Positions 1-8,431 of a DNA stretch of 64,000 nt are shown here, piece by piece. Made by a program: the position numbers and the translations under genes. The stretch spans positions 248,001-312,000 of the forward strand of contig CAMYAB010000001.1 of NCBI GenBank assembly GCA_947253625.1. The letters run 5' to 3'. How positions within the stretch are numbered: the stretch's first letter is position 1; every line of letters starts with the position of its first letter. The notes under the pieces are model-generated. The model had not been told where the DNA came from. It ran no database searches and worked only from the letters and a program-made list of their open reading frames with translations. Source of the DNA: an uncultured Porphyromonadaceae bacterium. Its GTDB lineage: Bacteria; Bacteroidota; Bacteroidia; Bacteroidales; Porphyromonadaceae.

Positions 1-87
1 ATAGCTTGGTCTAGATTCCAAAGCTATCTCAACATCCTTCAAGAAGATCGAGAGGAAAAATATCGTCTGCCCTATAAAGGGTATTAA
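1..87 (+). CDS. C-terminal end of an unidentified protein (5' truncated by window)
   Basis: Frame 1 is open from the first base to a TAA at 85-87 and gives 28 residues ending EEKYRLPYKGY. The composition (aromatic and charged, ending in a basic YKGY tail) looks like a genuine protein C-terminus and not random translation. It lies on the same strand as the V-ATPase operon, about 130 bp upstream, with a promoter-like box in between, so it is probably a separate transcription unit. I do not recognise the family, and the fragment is too short to assign a function. Confidence 0.5.
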   Translation: MAWSRFQSYLNILQEDREEKYRLPYKGY

Positions 88-133
88 GCCAAACGTGGAG
101 CGTAACCGACACATAAGTTCATTCATTTTTCTG

Positions 134-141
134 TAAGTTTG
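134..141 (+). promoter_or_regulatory. Candidate -7 box of the V-ATPase operon promoter
   Basis: TAAGTTTG matches the Bacteroidetes -7 consensus TAnnTTTG and lies about 80 nt upstream of the subunit E start. No clean -33 TTG is visible at the usual distance, so this is a motif match only. Confidence 0.45.
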
Positions 142-220
142 CATAACCACTTCTTACATCCAAAGATATACCTAACAAACTGAGCCTTTATCAGGAATAA
201 GCATAACAACACACCATAGT

Positions 221-841
221 ATGAACGACAAAATCCAAGCACTTGCTGAAAAAATTTACAAAGATGGGGTTGAGAAGGCAACCAGTGAGGCTGAAAGCAT
301 TATCTCATCTGCCCAAGCCGAAAAAAAAGAAATCATAGCCGAGGCCCAGGATAAAGCAAAGGAGATTATTGCTCAAGCTAAAGCGGAAGCAGAAAAAGTA
401 AAAGCGCAGGCAGAAGGAGAAATAAGGATGAGTGTTTCATCTGCAAGAGAAGCTCTGGAGACAGAATTGACAGACCTCTTGGCAAATCAAGCTGTTACTG
501 ATGGAGTCAACGAGGCTTTTTCATCGGCAGAAGCCTTTTATGATATCGTGCTAAGAATGAGTGAGCAGATGATTGAGCAAAATAGCAATGGCCTTACGAT
601 CAGCACCTCGGATGCCCAACAACTCACAGCATATTTTCAAAGCAAAGCAAGTCACTTGTTAGAAAAAGGGATTAACATAAAAGAGGTCCAAGGATGTCCG
701 ACTGAATTTGAAATAGCACCCAAATCCGGAAACTACAAGATCAGCATCAGCAAGGAGGCTTTTCTGAGCTATTTTAGGGAGTTTTTGCGGCCCTCTCTGA
801 GGAAACTTCTTTTTGACAACACCTCCTCGCAAGAGGGATAA
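221..841 (+). CDS. atpE: V-type ATP synthase subunit E
   Basis: First gene of the V/A-type ATPase operon, 206 residues. Residues 1 to about 75 are a long Ala/Glu/Lys-rich helix typical of the subunit E half of the peripheral stalk; the remainder is a compact C-terminal domain that would bind the A3B3 head. Subunit E normally pairs with subunit G, but no separate G gene is visible in this operon. The stop lies 16 nt before the next start. The family assignment rests on the coiled-coil pattern, the size and the operon position. Confidence 0.88.
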   Translation: MNDKIQALAEKIYKDGVEKATSEAESIISSAQAEKKEIIAEAQDKAKEIIAQAKAEAEKVKAQAEGEIRMSVSSAREALETELTDLLANQAVTDGVNEAFSSAEAFYDIVLRMSEQMIEQNSNGLTISTSDAQQLTAYFQSKASHLLEKGINIKEVQGCPTEFEIAPKSGNYKISISKEAFLSYFREFLRPSLRKLLFDNTSSQEG

Positions 842-857
842 GAACGACCAACACTAT

Positions 858-1784
858 ATGGCCCAGTACTATACACTTGGTGCGTCCCTACCCACACTCA
901 AAATAGACGATCACAAAGGTACTGAATACACTGCCTCAACTTTCGTGAGTGAAGTACTGAGGCAAACGACAAGAGAGGATGCCAGACAGATAAATCTACT
1001 CTTGTTACCTCACGACAATGCGGTACTTCTTGCGGCACTAGGCGGGAAGGAGGCCTATCGTGTTGACGAACCTTTGGCGATTGGTAAGGACAAGATATTG
1101 GCATTGGTAAAACTATTGCGAGAAAAAGAACTAGATACCCCTAACCCATTTGAAGGGCAAGAGGGTATCAGGAAGAGCGATTTCCCGGCATACATGATTG
1201 ATTTCGCTCACGAATACCTAATGGATCAGGCCACAGATCACCCCTCCGATTTTTTCTATGAAGACCTGCTCCAATACATGTACTACCGTCACGTACAAAA
1301 AGTGGGCAATGATTTTCTTAGAGTGTGGACAACTCTGGATAGGAATATCACGTTGATTCTTGCAGCTATTACCGCGAAACGCTTTGACCTAGATGCAAAA
1401 AAAATGATCATAGGAGAGAGCGAGCTTGTCAAGCTACTTCGGTCGGGGAGCTGGGGGGATGTCAGCTATCTAGAGGAGGGGGATGTGGTCAAATCCATCA
1501 GTCAGATCAGTGAGGAGCAGGATCTTTCTCTCAAGGAGCGTAAGATTGATCTCTTCAAGTGGACTTTTCTGGATAGCCTTACATTTGCAGACTCTTTCTC
1601 TATCAACGCAATGATGGCCTACTACCTTAAGCTACGGATACTGCACAGATGGAGCCAACTAGACAAGGAACAAGGTGAAAAGACGTTTCGCTCAATTATA
1701 GAAGAGCTAAACAAGGAGGGGAAAAATGACCTGGAGGCCTTCAAAGAGATGACAAAAAGCAAAAAGAGCAGGTTTAGGAAATAA
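858..1784 (+). CDS. DUF2764 family protein encoded in the V-ATPase operon (possible subunit C equivalent)
   Basis: Protein of 308 residues starting MAQYYTLGASLP. The reading frame is open upstream to 813, but that extension overlaps subunit E and lacks conserved character, so the ATG at 858 is preferred. The family (DUF2764) is found in Bacteroidetes V-ATPase operons between E and A, where subunit C would be expected. The mostly helical, charged sequence with a conserved-looking NDFLRVW stretch would suit a C/AC39-like role linking the rotor to the membrane ring, but that role is inferred. No other C or F subunit is present in the operon. Confidence 0.85.
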   Translation: MAQYYTLGASLPTLKIDDHKGTEYTASTFVSEVLRQTTREDARQINLLLLPHDNAVLLAALGGKEAYRVDEPLAIGKDKILALVKLLREKELDTPNPFEGQEGIRKSDFPAYMIDFAHEYLMDQATDHPSDFFYEDLLQYMYYRHVQKVGNDFLRVWTTLDRNITLILAAITAKRFDLDAKKMIIGESELVKLLRSGSWGDVSYLEEGDVVKSISQISEEQDLSLKERKIDLFKWTFLDSLTFADSFSINAMMAYYLKLRILHRWSQLDKEQGEKTFRSIIEELNKEGKNDLEAFKEMTKSKKSRFRK

Positions 1785-1814
1785 GCAAGACAGATAAGAC
1801 AACACATATACATA

Positions 1815-3584
1815 ATGAAAACAACGGGAAAAGTAGTAGGTGTCGTATCAAACCTCGTCACTATCGAGGTCGATGGCCCGGTAGCACAAAATGAAATATG
1901 CTACGTTGCTGTGCAAGGCAAGAGTTTGATGGCCGAGGTAATCAAAGTAGATGGTAAATACGCCAACGCTCAAGTCTTTGAGAGCACTCGCGGTATGAAA
2001 GTGGGAGACACGGCTGTTTTTGAACAACACATGCTTGAGGTGCAGTTAGGCCCAGGCATGCTCTCCAAAAACTACGATGGTCTCCAAAACGACCTTGACA
2101 AGATGGAAGGCGTTTTTTTGAGTCGCGGACAGTACACAGACCCACTTGATCGTAGTGTATTATGGGATTTTCACCCACTAGCACAGGAAGGCGAAACTGT
2201 AGAGGCCGGAAGTTGGCTAGGTGAAGTGAATGAAAATGGTCAGCCCCACCGGATCATGGTTCCCTTTGTTTTTGAAGGACAGTACATCCTAAAATCATTG
2301 GCAAAAGCCGGTGCGTACACAGTTGATCATGAAATAGCCACGCTAACTGATGCTCAGGGAAACGATCACTCAGTGACAATGGTACAAAAGTGGCCTGTGA
2401 AACGAGCCATCAAGTGCTACGCAGACAAACCTCGACCCTACAAGATCCTAGAGACCGGAGTACGGTGCATCGACACCATGAATCCCATTGTCGAGGGCGG
2501 GACGGGATTTATCCCCGGTGCCTTCGGAACGGGCAAAACTGTCCTCCAACACGCTATCTCCAAACAAGCAGAGGCAGATATCGTGATTATGGCTGCATGT
2601 GGTGAACGCGCCAATGAGGTGGTTGAGATATTCAAGGACTTTCCAGAGCTGGAAGACCCACACTCGGGACGCAAATTGATGGAGCGAACCATCATCATCG
2701 CCAATACTTCCAACATGCCCGTTGCCGCTCGCGAAGCATCTGTATATACAGCAATGACCATTGCAGAGTATTACAGGAGCATGGGGCTCAAAGTGCTACT
2801 CATGGCCGACTCCACATCACGGTGGGCACAAGCATTGAGAGAAATGTCCAACCGATTGGAGGAGCTTCCAGGACCTGATGCATTTCCGATGGACCTATCA
2901 GCCATTATTGCCAATTTTTATGCACGTGCCGGGTACGTCCATCTCAAGAATGGAAAAACCGGATCTGTCACATTCATCGGAACAGTATCACCTGCAGGTG
3001 GTAACCTAAAAGAGCCTGTGACTGAAAATACTCAAAAGGTGGCACGTTGCTTTTATGCACTTGAACAAGATCGAGCAGATCGGAAGAGATACCCAGCTGT
3101 GAACCCTATAGAGAGCTACTCCAAATACCTAGAGTACCCGGAGTTTGAAGAGTACATCACTGGTATCACCAAGCCGGGCTGGCTAGATATGGTCAATGAG
3201 GCCAAACGAAGAATGATACAAGGCAAGGAGATTTCCGAGCAGATCAACATTCTTGGTGATGACGGAGTTCCGATAGAGTACCATGAGATCTTCTGGAAGT
3301 CAGAGCTACTTGATTTTATTATCTTCCAGCAAGATGCTTTTGACAAAATAGACCAGCTTTGCCCACTGAAACGGCAACAGGTGATGCTCACAAAAGTACT
3401 GGATGTCTGCAACAAGAGCTTTGACTTTGCCGAGTTCACAGAAGTATCAGAGTTTTTCAAGGACATCATCAACACCATGAAGCAGATGAACTACTCTGAA
3501 TTTGAAAGTGACCAATACAAGGGCTATGAGAAGCAACTGGAGAACCAACTCCAAGAACGCAAGCGTACAAAATCAGAGGCATAA
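1815..3584 (+). CDS. atpA: V-type ATP synthase catalytic subunit A
   Basis: 589 residues, full length for the A subunit. The Walker A loop GAFGTGKT is at about residues 235-242, preceded by the long non-homologous insert (about 90-200) that distinguishes V-type A from F-type beta subunits. ADSTSRWA and the SPAGGN segment are also present. It forms the catalytic nucleotide sites in the A3B3 head, coupling ATP hydrolysis or synthesis to ion flow. It is followed after 13 nt by subunit B in the same operon. Confidence 0.97.
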   Translation: MKTTGKVVGVVSNLVTIEVDGPVAQNEICYVAVQGKSLMAEVIKVDGKYANAQVFESTRGMKVGDTAVFEQHMLEVQLGPGMLSKNYDGLQNDLDKMEGVFLSRGQYTDPLDRSVLWDFHPLAQEGETVEAGSWLGEVNENGQPHRIMVPFVFEGQYILKSLAKAGAYTVDHEIATLTDAQGNDHSVTMVQKWPVKRAIKCYADKPRPYKILETGVRCIDTMNPIVEGGTGFIPGAFGTGKTVLQHAISKQAEADIVIMAACGERANEVVEIFKDFPELEDPHSGRKLMERTIIIANTSNMPVAAREASVYTAMTIAEYYRSMGLKVLLMADSTSRWAQALREMSNRLEELPGPDAFPMDLSAIIANFYARAGYVHLKNGKTGSVTFIGTVSPAGGNLKEPVTENTQKVARCFYALEQDRADRKRYPAVNPIESYSKYLEYPEFEEYITGITKPGWLDMVNEAKRRMIQGKEISEQINILGDDGVPIEYHEIFWKSELLDFIIFQQDAFDKIDQLCPLKRQQVMLTKVLDVCNKSFDFAEFTEVSEFFKDIINTMKQMNYSEFESDQYKGYEKQLENQLQERKRTKSEA

Positions 3585-3597
3585 GAGTATTTAGACC

Positions 3598-4971
3598 ATG
3601 ACGACAAAAGCATTCCAAAAAATATATACGCGTATCTCCAAGATAACGAAAGCTACCTGCACTCTCCATGCTCAAGGTGTGGGTAACGAAGAACTGGCCA
3701 TCATTGACGGCCGAATGGCTCAAGTTGTCCGCATCTTTGGGGACGAAATCACCCTGCAAGTGTTTAGTGGAACCGAAAATATCCCCACTAATGCCGAAGT
3801 GGTATTCTTGGGGAAAGCCCCTAGTCTCAAAGTCAGCGAAAGTCTAGCCGGACGGTTCATGAATGCTTATGGCGAGCCCATAGACAATGGGCCGGCCATA
3901 GAGGGAAAAGAGGTGGAGATTGGCGGACCATCCGTTAACCCAGTTCGCCGTGAGCAACCATCAGAACTCATCGCAACCGGAATTTCCGGAATTGACCTCA
4001 ACAACACCCTCGTAACCGGGCAGAAAATCCCCTTTTTCGCCGACCCGGATCAGCCTTTCAATGAAGTGATGGCGACAGTGGCCCTTCGAGCCGAGTCCGA
4101 CAAGATTATCCTAGGAGGTATGGGTATGACCAACGATGACTACCTCTATTTCAAGAAAACCTTCTCAAACGCCGGAGCGCTTAGTCGCATCATCAGCTTT
4201 ATCAACACTACGGAGGACCCTTCAGTTGAGCGCGTCTTGATCCCAGATATGGCACTCACCGCGGCAGAGTATTTTGCAACCGAAAAGCACGAAAAAGTAC
4301 TAGTGCTACTTACGGACATGACCAACTATGCCGATGCCCTAGCCATTGTGTCCAACAAGATGGACCAGATCCCATCCAAGGACTCGATGCCTGGATCCCT
4401 ATACTCCGATCTTGCCAAGATTTACGAAAAGGCGGTACAGTTCCCCGATGGAGGTTCTATCACCATCATTGCAGTAACTACCCTCTCCGGTGGGGATATC
4501 ACGCATGCAGTACCGGACAATACGGGGTATATCACAGAGGGTCAGCTATACCTCCGGCACGACAGCAATGTTGGCAAAGTCATTGTCGACCCCTTCCGCT
4601 CGCTATCTCGTCTGAAGCAACAAGTCATTGGGAAAAAGACCAGAGAAGACCACCCACAGGTGATGAATGCAGCAGTGCGTCTCTATGCCGATGCGGCAAA
4701 TGCACAGACAAAGATGGAAAATGGTTTTGATCTGACGGACTATGATCAAAGAGCCCTTGACTTTGCAGAAGAGTACACCAACGACCTACTCGCTATTGAC
4801 GTAAACATCAATACCACGGAGATGCTGGATACTGCCTGGAAGTTGTTCGCACGCCACTTCACTCCCACAGAGGTAAACATCCGCCAAGAATTTGTCGACA
4901 AATACTGGCCGAAAGAGACGAAAAAAGTCGGAACCCAAGAAGCTCCAAAGACAGAGCCCAACAACGCCTAA
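3598..4971 (+). CDS. atpB: V-type ATP synthase subunit B
   Basis: 457 residues. It aligns in layout with A but has no P-loop (the equivalent stretch reads GGMGMTNDDY), as expected for the regulatory, non-catalytic B subunit. Conserved segments such as PGSLYSDLAKIYE and SGGDITHAVPDNTGYITEGQ are visible. It alternates with A in the hexameric head. The C-terminal 15 or so residues are a hydrophilic tail. It is 21 nt from the next gene. Confidence 0.97.
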   Translation: MTTKAFQKIYTRISKITKATCTLHAQGVGNEELAIIDGRMAQVVRIFGDEITLQVFSGTENIPTNAEVVFLGKAPSLKVSESLAGRFMNAYGEPIDNGPAIEGKEVEIGGPSVNPVRREQPSELIATGISGIDLNNTLVTGQKIPFFADPDQPFNEVMATVALRAESDKIILGGMGMTNDDYLYFKKTFSNAGALSRIISFINTTEDPSVERVLIPDMALTAAEYFATEKHEKVLVLLTDMTNYADALAIVSNKMDQIPSKDSMPGSLYSDLAKIYEKAVQFPDGGSITIIAVTTLSGGDITHAVPDNTGYITEGQLYLRHDSNVGKVIVDPFRSLSRLKQQVIGKKTREDHPQVMNAAVRLYADAANAQTKMENGFDLTDYDQRALDFAEEYTNDLLAIDVNINTTEMLDTAWKLFARHFTPTEVNIRQEFVDKYWPKETKKVGTQEAPKTEPNNA

Positions 4972-4992
4972 CCGTCTTATCCTAAAGATAGA

Positions 4993-5604
4993 ATGGGTAT
5001 AAAGTTTCAATACAATAAGACTTCGCTCCAGCAACAACAAAAAGCCCTGCGGATGCGAGAGCGAGCTTTACCGACCATCAAGAGCAAAGAAAGTGCGCTT
5101 CGGATGGAGGTAAAGCGAGTCCGAAAGGAGGTTGATGAGCTGGAAAATGAGCTGGAGAGAAGCCTACAGAGCTACGACAGTCTGGTCGCTCTGTGGAGTG
5201 AATTTGACCCCACTTTGGTTCGCGTCACCAACGTCCATATGGAGGTGAGAAAAATAGCAGGGACCCCTGTACCGGAGCTCAAAAACATTGAGTTTGAGGT
5301 TAAGCCATTCAGTCTGATGGCCAACCCCTCATGGTTCATGGAGGGAACACAGCTCATCCGCGACATGGCCACACTAGGCATCTGCGCAGAAGTAGGTAGG
5401 CTGGAGCTAGAGATACTGGATCACGCAAGACGAAAGACGACCCAAAAGGTCAACCTTTTTGAGAAAGTACAGATACCCGGGTTCCAAGAAGCTATCCGGA
5501 AGATCAAGCGCTACCTCGAGGATGAAGAGTCGCTCTCTAAGGCATCCCAAAAAATAATGAGAGAAAACCTAGAAAAAAAGGCCACTAAGGTACAAGAGCT
5601 ATGA
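4993..5604 (+). CDS. atpD: V-type ATP synthase subunit D (central stalk)
   Basis: 203 residues with long N- and C-terminal helices, typical of the central rotor shaft subunit D. It begins MGIKFQYNKTSLQQQQKALR and has coiled-coil heptads over about residues 10-65 and 165-203. In other V/A ATPases D binds subunit F, which is not encoded here. Its stop overlaps the start of subunit I by 4 nt (ATGATAG), suggesting translational coupling. Confidence 0.93.
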   Translation: MGIKFQYNKTSLQQQQKALRMRERALPTIKSKESALRMEVKRVRKEVDELENELERSLQSYDSLVALWSEFDPTLVRVTNVHMEVRKIAGTPVPELKNIEFEVKPFSLMANPSWFMEGTQLIRDMATLGICAEVGRLELEILDHARRKTTQKVNLFEKVQIPGFQEAIRKIKRYLEDEESLSKASQKIMRENLEKKATKVQEL

Positions 5605-7466
5605 TAGAAAAGATGCGAAAATACTCGTTCTTCATCTTTGAACCCGAGTACACAGCCTTTCTCCAAAAGCTAAAAGCCCTTGGGGTCGTGCATATCAAAA
5701 ACAACACTGACCCCAAGGAGATCGAGCGAATACGCACCATTGGGGAAGAGCTGAGCGACCTCACGCGCCTAAAGTCACGGCTGTCCACAATCAGGAGCAA
5801 CTATCCGATGGAGCGCGAGCAGACGTTTGAGGCTATTCCGCATGAGGGTATTGATCAATCCGCCTATCGGGACTACGACAAGTTTGTCGCCACCATAGGG
5901 GAGATTGACAGCCATATCAGAGACCTCCAAAAAAGGCACACGCACCAGCAACAAGAGTACAGAGACCTTTTGGCATGGGGCGACTTTGACCCAGAGTTAC
6001 TGAAGGCTCTCTCAGAGTCCGGGCATACCATCCGCTTTTGGACGGCTCTCAAGTCACAATTTTCCGCAGACCTGGAGCAACGTGAGGATTTACTGGTCAT
6101 CACCACAGTCGGGCGATCCATTTACTTCGTCACCATTGACAATGACGGAGTCGCACCGGTGCCGGAATTCGCCGAAGCGGTCACCATACCGGCCATTAGC
6201 CTTGGGGCCCTCAACGAAGCACTTGAGACCTCTACCTCGCTGATCAAAAAAGAGCAGGACAAGCTGGCCTACCTTGCATTCCAATCCCATATAGTGGACG
6301 AGGAGGAGATACGGCTCAAAAATGAGTACAACCTCGACAACGCCTACTATCAAGGGCAAAGATTGTACAACGACAAGCTGGTAATCCTGGAAGGATGGAT
6401 CCCCGAGCCAAAAGCCAAACTTCTGGAAGAGACCTTGGACAAATTGGACATTGCCTATACCGAGCTTGAGTTTTCCGACACGGACGATGTCCCCATTGAG
6501 CTAAAAAACAACCGCTTTACCCGTGCATTTGAGCCATTGGTAAAGATGTTTTCACTGCCAAACTACAATGAGTTTGACCCGACTCCCTTCATTGCGCCAT
6601 TTTTCATGCTCTTCTTCGGAATCTGTTTTGGCGATGCAGGATACGGACTCCTTTTGCTTATCGGGTCCACTATTTTCAAGGCAAAAGCAAAGCCCACTCT
6701 AAAGTCGCTTATCGAGCTCGTGCAGTACCTCGGACTCTCCGGCACCATCATCGGCTTCTTCTCAGGATCATTCTTCGGGATTGAGCTAGTGAAAGTTCAC
6801 TTCTTGGCATCCATACGCTCGTTTTTCATAGACTCCAACAACATGATGGTCATCTCCTTGGCGTTAGGGATGGTCCAAATCGTCTTTGCCAAATACGTCT
6901 CCGCTTTCAAGCTAAAAGCCCAGCAGGGACTGAGCAAGTCTCTCTCCACCTTTGCTTGGCCCACGCTCATCGTGATGTTGCTATTGCTGGTCGGGCTTCC
7001 GATGGTTCAAGTCACGGTCCCCGTTTGGGCTAAGTACGTACTGTGGGGAATCGCTGGAGTATGCATCCTCATCGCACTAGCGTGGAACAGCCCCGGAAAA
7101 AACATATTCACCAACATCGGCACCGGGCTGTGGAACACCTACAGTGTGGCGTCCGGATTGCTCGGTGACACGCTCTCCTACATTCGACTCTTCGCAATCG
7201 GACTTACGGGAGCTATCTTGGGGCAAGTATTCAATAGCCTGGCACTTCAAGTAACCGACGGTGTCGCTTGGTACATCGCCGTACCGGTCGGGCTCCTCAT
7301 CCTGCTGATAGGCCATACCATCAACTTTGGGCTCACCATCATCAGTGCCCTAGTCCACCCGATCCGACTGACTTACGTCGAGTACTTCAACAACTCAGAG
7401 TACGAGGGCGGTGGCAAGCCCTACGAGCCATTCAAGCAACTCACAGTAGAGGACGACAATGAATGA
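5601..7466 (+). CDS. atpI: V-type ATP synthase subunit I (membrane stator, a-subunit)
   Basis: 621 residues. The soluble N-terminal half (about 1-320) has coiled-coil arms; the C-terminal half has seven to eight hydrophobic segments (about 330-600). The ion-path arginine is recognisable as R529 in the SYIRLFAIGL segment, the most conserved helix of this family. It would form the two half-channels against the K ring. M5 is an alternative start. It is followed by a gap of about 70 nt before the proteolipid gene. Confidence 0.95.
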   Translation: MIEKMRKYSFFIFEPEYTAFLQKLKALGVVHIKNNTDPKEIERIRTIGEELSDLTRLKSRLSTIRSNYPMEREQTFEAIPHEGIDQSAYRDYDKFVATIGEIDSHIRDLQKRHTHQQQEYRDLLAWGDFDPELLKALSESGHTIRFWTALKSQFSADLEQREDLLVITTVGRSIYFVTIDNDGVAPVPEFAEAVTIPAISLGALNEALETSTSLIKKEQDKLAYLAFQSHIVDEEEIRLKNEYNLDNAYYQGQRLYNDKLVILEGWIPEPKAKLLEETLDKLDIAYTELEFSDTDDVPIELKNNRFTRAFEPLVKMFSLPNYNEFDPTPFIAPFFMLFFGICFGDAGYGLLLLIGSTIFKAKAKPTLKSLIELVQYLGLSGTIIGFFSGSFFGIELVKVHFLASIRSFFIDSNNMMVISLALGMVQIVFAKYVSAFKLKAQQGLSKSLSTFAWPTLIVMLLLLVGLPMVQVTVPVWAKYVLWGIAGVCILIALAWNSPGKNIFTNIGTGLWNTYSVASGLLGDTLSYIRLFAIGLTGAILGQVFNSLALQVTDGVAWYIAVPVGLLILLIGHTINFGLTIISALVHPIRLTYVEYFNNSEYEGGGKPYEPFKQLTVEDDNE

Positions 7467-7537
7467 CTCCTCAAAAATCACGAAATCATACAAACCAATT
7501 CTAAAACATACTAAAGAGTATACAAGACTAGATTTTT

Positions 7538-7987
7538 ATGGAAACAACAATGATCATGTCCTATTTGGGCGTCGCTCTAATGGTAGGAGCCGCAGGTATC
7601 GGTAGCGCCATAGGACTTACTTTTTGCGGAAAAGCGGCCATCGGCGCGATGAAAAAAGACCCTTCCAAAATGGGTCAGTACATCGGTCTCTCCGCACTAC
7701 CCTCGTCACAGGGTCTTTATGGATTTATCGGGTACTACTTTGCCAGTACGCTGATCAGCCCGGATATGTCCTTCCAGGTAGCCGCCGCTATCCTACTCTG
7801 TGGACTTCTACTTGGTGCAGTAGGTCTTGCCAGTGCACTTAAGCAAGGTCAGATTTTGGCCAATGGTATCGCTGCAACAGCCGACGGGCACAACGTCTTT
7901 GCGATCTCTATGGTCATGGCTGTCTTCCCAGAGTTGTATGCGATCCTCGCACTGCTCGTGACGCTACTCACCTTCATGAGCTTCTGA
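7538..7987 (+). CDS. atpK: V-type ATP synthase proteolipid subunit K
   Basis: 149 residues forming two fused helical hairpins (four membrane helices), the duplicated form of the c-ring subunit. The ion-binding carboxylate is E132 in PELYAIL. The surrounding residues L54, S57, Q58, Y61 (ALPSSQGLYGF) and Q103 (KQGQ) sit at the positions that ligand Na+ in Enterococcus hirae NtpK (L61, T64, Q65, Y68, Q110, E139), with Thr replaced by Ser. This favours Na+ over H+, by inference. It is the last gene of the operon, with a strong terminator downstream. Confidence 0.95.
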   Translation: METTMIMSYLGVALMVGAAGIGSAIGLTFCGKAAIGAMKKDPSKMGQYIGLSALPSSQGLYGFIGYYFASTLISPDMSFQVAAAILLCGLLLGAVGLASALKQGQILANGIAATADGHNVFAISMVMAVFPELYAILALLVTLLTFMSF

Positions 7988-8014
7988 TAAAAAGCAACGA
8001 TATCAGACAAGATC

Positions 8015-8060
8015 GAGTAGGGGGAAAACCAAGTGTGTGGTTTTCCCCCTACTCTTTTGT
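8015..8060 (+). terminator. Rho-independent terminator of the V-ATPase operon
   Basis: A perfect 16-bp stem (8015-8030 with 8039-8054; GAGTAGGGGGAAAACC and its complement) with an 8-nt loop, followed by TTTTGT. It begins 28 nt after the atpK stop. Confidence 0.9.
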
Positions 8061-8379
8061 ATTCTGTCGGCTCGCACCTACATCCGCAACAAAGCACGAC
8101 CATCGAAAATGCCTGCCGGTACACTTTGGATCCACCGATGTTTGATTTATACCCTTTCTCCACCCATGAGACTGCAGTTTCTCCCCATTGAAACTACAGT
8201 TTCTCCCCATTGAAACTACAGTTTCTCCCCGTTGAAACTACAGTCTCATCCTATGGGACCTAAGTTTTCGCACTCTCAATGCATTCCATATACAGTGTGC
8301 AGCCCACGCCAAGGGCAGGAGTCTTCTCTCGCAGAGCAAATGGGAGACAGCTCAGTTTCATGGTCTCCTATTTTTAAGA
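8061..8379. other. Intergenic stretch between V-ATPase terminator and lactonase promoter
   Basis: No credible gene. It holds the four-unit palindromic repeat array at 8168-8247 and otherwise unremarkable sequence. Together with the terminator and the promoter it makes a 444-bp gap in an otherwise dense region. Confidence 0.7.
8168..8247. repeat. Array A: four tandem 14-bp palindromes, 22-bp period
   Basis: Palindromes GAAACTACAGTTTC or close variants start at 8168, 8190, 8212 and 8234, exactly 22 bp apart, joined by the 8-bp spacer TCCCC(A/G)TT. The two middle copies are identical. The outermost arms differ from the inner ones in a matched way: the first begins ATGAGACTG and the last ends CAGTCTCAT, which are exact complements, so the whole block can also pair end to end. 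The period equals about two helical turns. There are no unique spacers, so it is not a CRISPR array. Confidence 0.92.
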
Positions 8380-8387
8380 TACCTTTG
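8380..8387 (+). promoter_or_regulatory. Candidate -7 box for the lactonase-cobO unit
   Basis: TACCTTTG fits the Bacteroidetes -7 consensus and lies 44 nt before the ATG at 8432. TTTCA about 20 nt upstream is a weak -33 match. Confidence 0.5.
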
Positions 8388-8431
8388 TGTCAGTTGCATA
8401 GCAGATTACCACGTTTTAGAGACAAAAAGAG

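Noticed and set aside
8168..8247. CRISPR array
   Set aside because: The repeats are 14-bp dyads with a constant 8-bp spacer; there are no unique spacers of about 30 bp and no cas genes nearby. The same holds for the arrays at 30.5, 39.2 and 53.3 kb.
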